Source: an uncultured Oscillospiraceae bacterium (GTDB lineage Bacteria > Bacillota > Clostridia > Oscillospirales > JAAYXM01). Taken from it: a stretch of 8,464 bases of DNA. Shown in pieces: positions 7,154 to 8,464 of the stretch. The DNA lies in NCBI GenBank assembly GCA_934646115.1, contig CAKUEM010000063.1, positions 1-8,464 of the forward strand. Reading direction: 5' to 3'. Within the stretch, counting starts at the first letter, position 1. Every line of letters starts with the position of its first letter. Position numbers and translations under genes: made by a program. Under the pieces are notes generated by a model that did not search any database, was not told where the DNA came from, and worked only from the letters and a program-made list of their open reading frames with translations.

Positions 7154-7549
7154 GGCGGATTCTTTTAAATATCGCAGCGCGAGTTTGCGCTCGGTGCTGC
7201 CGTCGCCCGGTCTGCCCAGACGCCGCGCGACCTCAGACCAGGTGCAACTGTCTAACACGCGCAGTTTAAAAATTTCGCGCAAATGACTGCTTGGGATATT
7301 GCCGATAAATTTTAGAATAGAGGAGAGTTCTTTCGCACAGCGTGCTTTGTTTTGAACGAGCAAATGCTCGATTTCATCCAGATACTCCACATAACTGGAA
7401 ACACTGTTCTCCTGCGCGCTGTGAGTAACGCGTGTTCCATATTGAAACTCGGGCTGGTGCATGAGCTGTAAGGCGCGGATGCGGTCTTCGTCGTGTTTGA
7501 TTTCATACCGCAGCGCGCGGTATTGCGTCAATGAATGTTCTGTTATCAT
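7151..7549 (-). CDS. Small phage-type sigma-70 region 4-like HTH protein (DUF1492/ArpU-like)
   Basis: The 132-aa protein has an N-terminal helical segment (YRALRYEIKHDEDRIRAL, residues 10-27) and a middle helical part (about 50-80). Its C-terminus, LREIFKLRVLDSCTWSEVARRLG (90-112) then a short GRPGDGS loop and a basic helix, reads like a sigma-70 region 4 helix-turn-helix. This arrangement is typical of small phage late-gene regulators and DUF1492-type proteins of Firmicutes prophages. The exact family is my inference from pattern. Start ATG 7549 is chosen because a GGGGGGG tract (7557-7563) lies 7 nt upstream; the longer version starting at 7591 would read through that ribosome binding site. 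No other phage gene is in the window, so it is either an isolated remnant or a domesticated regulator. It is co-directional with the kinase gene 65 bp downstream, with no terminator between. Confidence 0.7.
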   Translation of the reverse strand: MITEHSLTQYRALRYEIKHDEDRIRALQLMHQPEFQYGTRVTHSAQENSVSSYVEYLDEIEHLLVQNKARCAKELSSILKFIGNIPSSHLREIFKLRVLDSCTWSEVARRLGRPGDGSTERKLALRYLKESA

Positions 7550-7626
7550 AAAATAACCCCCCCATGTATATTTTATAAAACAAATGCGCACAATAGATTT
7601 GAAATTAAGTAATGGAGGTATAAAAA

Positions 7627-7797
7627 ATGAACCAGCCGAATACGAGCATTGAATGTAGCGTAAACCAGTGCGAGCATCACAGCAGAAGCGAGAATTACTG
7701 CACCCTGAACTGCATCAAGGTCGGCACGCATGAAGCAAACCCGACTGTTCCGCAGTGCACAGACTGCGAGTCATTCGTCAAAAAGTCCTGCTGCTAA
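7627..7797 (+). CDS. DUF1540 small cysteine-rich protein
   Basis: This 56-aa protein starts MNQPNTSIECSVNQCEHHSR and ends in CC. Cysteines are at 10, 15, 25, 29, 44, 47, 55 and 56. The pattern C-x4-C, then C-x3-C-IKVG, then a later C-x2-C-x2-F, matches the DUF1540 family common in clostridia and bacilli, where the cysteines probably bind a metal. The function of the family is unknown. The start is clear: GGAGG (7614-7618) lies 8 nt before the ATG. A strong terminator 22 bp after the stop makes it a single-gene transcript. It is divergent from the HTH gene, with only 77 bp between start codons. I could not find a convincing -35/-10 pair for it in that gap. Confidence 0.88.
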   Translation: MNQPNTSIECSVNQCEHHSRSENYCTLNCIKVGTHEANPTVPQCTDCESFVKKSCC

Positions 7798-8042
7798 CAG
7801 CATGCTTGCATCCTGACCGGAGATCAGAGACTCTTGCAATGCGGGGTCTCTGATCTCTTTTTTTACCCAATTCCCGGAGAAAAACCAGGGAATGATCACG
7901 GCAGGATCGCCCATTACCCCACGATCCTGCACGAATGCCGCGGCATCCGATTCGCAGACAAGCCGCCCCCGCTCGCTGCAAATTCCAATATAAACAATCA
8001 ATGTTACTATTCTCGCAACTTGTGGAACAAAAAAATAAGCAT
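7771..8042 (-). pseudogene. Unrecognised small ORF needing a -1 frameshift (90 aa if joined)
   Basis: AGGAGGG (8045-8052 region) sits 4-5 nt before an ATG at 8042 and is preceded by a near-consensus promoter, so translation should begin here. The zero frame gives only MLIFLFHKLRE and then a stop. A -1 shift within the T7 run (8029-8035) enters a frame that stays open to a TGA at 7771, giving about 90 aa in total. The joined N-terminus MLIFLVPQVARIVTLIVYIG is hydrophobic; the C-terminus reads ISGQDASMLLAAGLFDE. The run is phased as T-TTT-TTG, the X-XXY-YYZ arrangement of a slippery site. Options are programmed frameshifting, transcript slippage, a disabled gene, a one-base sequencing error, or restart at the TTG at 8001 just after the short ORF. 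I recognise no family. Third-position GC is lower than in neighbouring genes, and the 3' end overlaps the DUF1540 gene and its terminator, which lowers confidence. Confidence 0.45.
7820..7864 (+). terminator. Rho-independent terminator of the DUF1540 gene
   Basis: GAGATCAGAGAC (7820-7831) and GTCTCTGATCTC (7846-7857) form a perfect 12-bp stem with a 14-nt loop, followed directly by seven T residues (7858-7864). There is no T-tract on the other strand, so it acts on plus-strand transcripts only. The same bases are open reading frame on the minus strand. Confidence 0.92.
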
Positions 8043-8091
8043 AAGACCCTCCTAAAGCTTTATGGAATCCGAAATCCGCGGGGACATAACT

Positions 8092-8102
8092 TGTAACTTA
8101 CA
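8092..8102. promoter_or_regulatory. Short palindrome TGTAA-C-TTACA at a predicted transcription start
   Basis: The perfect 5+5 palindrome lies directly downstream of the minus-strand -10 box, at about +1 to +11 of the predicted transcript. It also overlaps a direct repeat TAACTT (8087-8092 and 8094-8099). The position suits an operator; its short length makes chance possible. Confidence 0.35.
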
Positions 8103-8108
8103 GGCAAC

Positions 8109-8137
8109 AGTATACAGCAGATATGTTTCTTTGTCAA
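8109..8137 (-). promoter_or_regulatory. Strong sigma-A promoter reading leftward
   Basis: On the minus strand a perfect TTGACA (8132-8137) is 17 bp from TATACT (8109-8114). Transcription would start near 8102 and give a leader of about 60 nt to the ribosome binding site and ATG at 8042. It is the main support for a real gene on this strand. Confidence 0.75.
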
Positions 8138-8184
8138 TAACTTTCTGGAAAAAATTTTCAATTAATTAGTGCGCGATGCGGTGC

Positions 8185-8213
8185 TTGCAAAAGGGGAAGA
8201 GTTGTGGTATAAT
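8185..8213 (+). promoter_or_regulatory. Extended -10 sigma-A promoter reading rightward
   Basis: TTGCAA (8185-8190) is 17 bp from a perfect TATAAT (8208-8213), preceded by TGG (8205-8207) as an extended -10. An A/T-rich stretch at 8149-8168 lies just upstream, between this promoter and the divergent one. Predicted start is about 8220. Downstream is a long leader before the first well-placed start codon at 8442. Confidence 0.78.
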
Positions 8214-8219
8214 ATGCGC

Positions 8220-8441
8220 GAACGTGGAGAGTGTGCTGATTTTAAGTGTGTTGCCCTGCCGTAAAACCGGCGGAGCAGTACCACTTTTTAAAATTCCCCT
8301 TGCATCCCTGCCTAGGCAATCAGCCGGGATGCGACTTTGCGCAGGAAACTGCGCAATCACAACATGAAGCGCGGAAAAAGACGGCGGAGATCACCAGAGG
8401 CCCGGAGGGGGCGGAGGCATCACGAAGAGGAGGCGGCGGTT
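8220..8441 (+). ncRNA. Structured 5' leader or small RNA of unknown class
   Basis: About 220 nt separate the promoter from the next good start codon. Three hairpins follow each other. Hairpin A: AAGTG (8244-8248) with CACTT (8282-8286), enclosing TGC/GCA and GCCG/CGGC. Hairpin B: GCATCCC (8302-8308) with GGGATGC (8326-8332), with inner GGC/GCC. Hairpin C: an 8-bp stem TTGCGCAG (8337-8344) / CTGCGCAA (8349-8356) capped by a GAAA tetraloop. From 8364 to the end it becomes purine-rich without a T-tract, so no terminator is seen. I find no match to the conserved cores I know for common riboswitches, T-boxes, SRP RNA or RNase P. A 44-codon frame from GTG 8233 also runs through it and ends at 8367, but its codon content is not convincing. 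Confidence 0.45.
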
Positions 8442-8464
8442 GTGTTTGGAAAACGTCTGCGCGA
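8442..8464 (+). CDS. Start of an unidentified gene cut by the right edge
   Basis: AGGAGG (8428-8433) lies 8 nt before a GTG at 8442, which begins MFGKRLR. That N-terminus is common in XRE-type HTH proteins, but seven residues are not enough to name it. An in-frame ATG at 8364 would add 26 residues rich in Arg and Glu. I disfavour it because it lacks a nearby ribosome binding site and uses AGA, AGG and CGG codons unlike neighbouring genes. Confidence 0.45.

Noticed and set aside
7565..7593. TTGTGC-N17-TATACA on the minus strand as promoter of the HTH gene
   Set aside because: The predicted start near 7558 would fall inside the G7 ribosome binding site, so an mRNA from it would lack an intact site; the real promoter is undetermined.
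8224..8294. Resemblance of GGAGAG...TTAAGTG to a THF riboswitch
   Set aside because: Only short fragments match from memory; the paired segments and second conserved half expected of that class are not visible, so I do not call it.
1..8464. CRISPR arrays, tRNA or rRNA genes, insertion sequences
   Set aside because: No regularly spaced repeats, cloverleaf-like stretches, transposase motifs or terminal inverted repeats were seen on reading both strands.

Overview
The window looks like chromosomal DNA from a GC-rich anaerobic Firmicute, probably a gut-type clostridium (Oscillospirales/Christensenellales-like). This rests on strong AGGAGG-type Shine-Dalgarno sites, sigma-A promoters, a DUF1540 protein, a clostridial-type galactokinase-like GHMP kinase and GC-rich codon use. 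The taxonomic call is an inference; no rRNA or other marker gene is present.

Layout. (1) 1-2296, minus strand: a two-gene operon. A DegT/DnrJ/EryC1/StrS-type PLP aminotransferase is followed 16 bp later by a neutral/alkaline ceramidase-like zinc amidase that runs off the left edge. Just upstream of the aminotransferase is a 43-bp, almost perfect palindrome covering a candidate -10 element, so the operon is probably controlled by a dedicated repressor or activator. (2) 2572-5810, plus strand: a patatin-like lipid hydrolase with its own consensus promoter, then glutamine-dependent NAD+ synthetase (nadE) with a second promoter inside the patatin 3' end. A bidirectional terminator at 5813-5840 closes nadE and the convergent kinase gene. 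(3) 5853-7549, minus strand: a small sigma-70-region-4-like helix-turn-helix protein of phage type (DUF1492/ArpU-like), followed by a galactokinase-like GHMP kinase whose promoter -35 box overlaps the regulator's stop codon. (4) 7627-7864, plus strand: a 56-aa cysteine-rich DUF1540 protein with a strong terminator. (5) 7771-8464: the least ordinary part. A near-consensus minus-strand promoter and a textbook ribosome binding site lead to an ATG whose frame closes after 11 codons. A -1 shift at a T7 run placed exactly as a slippery heptamer opens a 90-aa reading frame that continues antisense through the DUF1540 terminator. Diverging from it, an extended -10 promoter drives a leader of about 220 nt with three consecutive hairpins, one an 8-bp stem capped by GAAA, ahead of a gene cut by the right edge.

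Functional picture. Region 1 looks catabolic or biosynthetic for an amino-bearing small molecule and inducible; region 2 is housekeeping (NAD synthesis) plus lipid hydrolysis; region 3 is sugar phosphorylation. The candidates for something undescribed are the frameshifted ORF, the structured leader, and the large palindrome controlling the aminotransferase/ceramidase-like pair.
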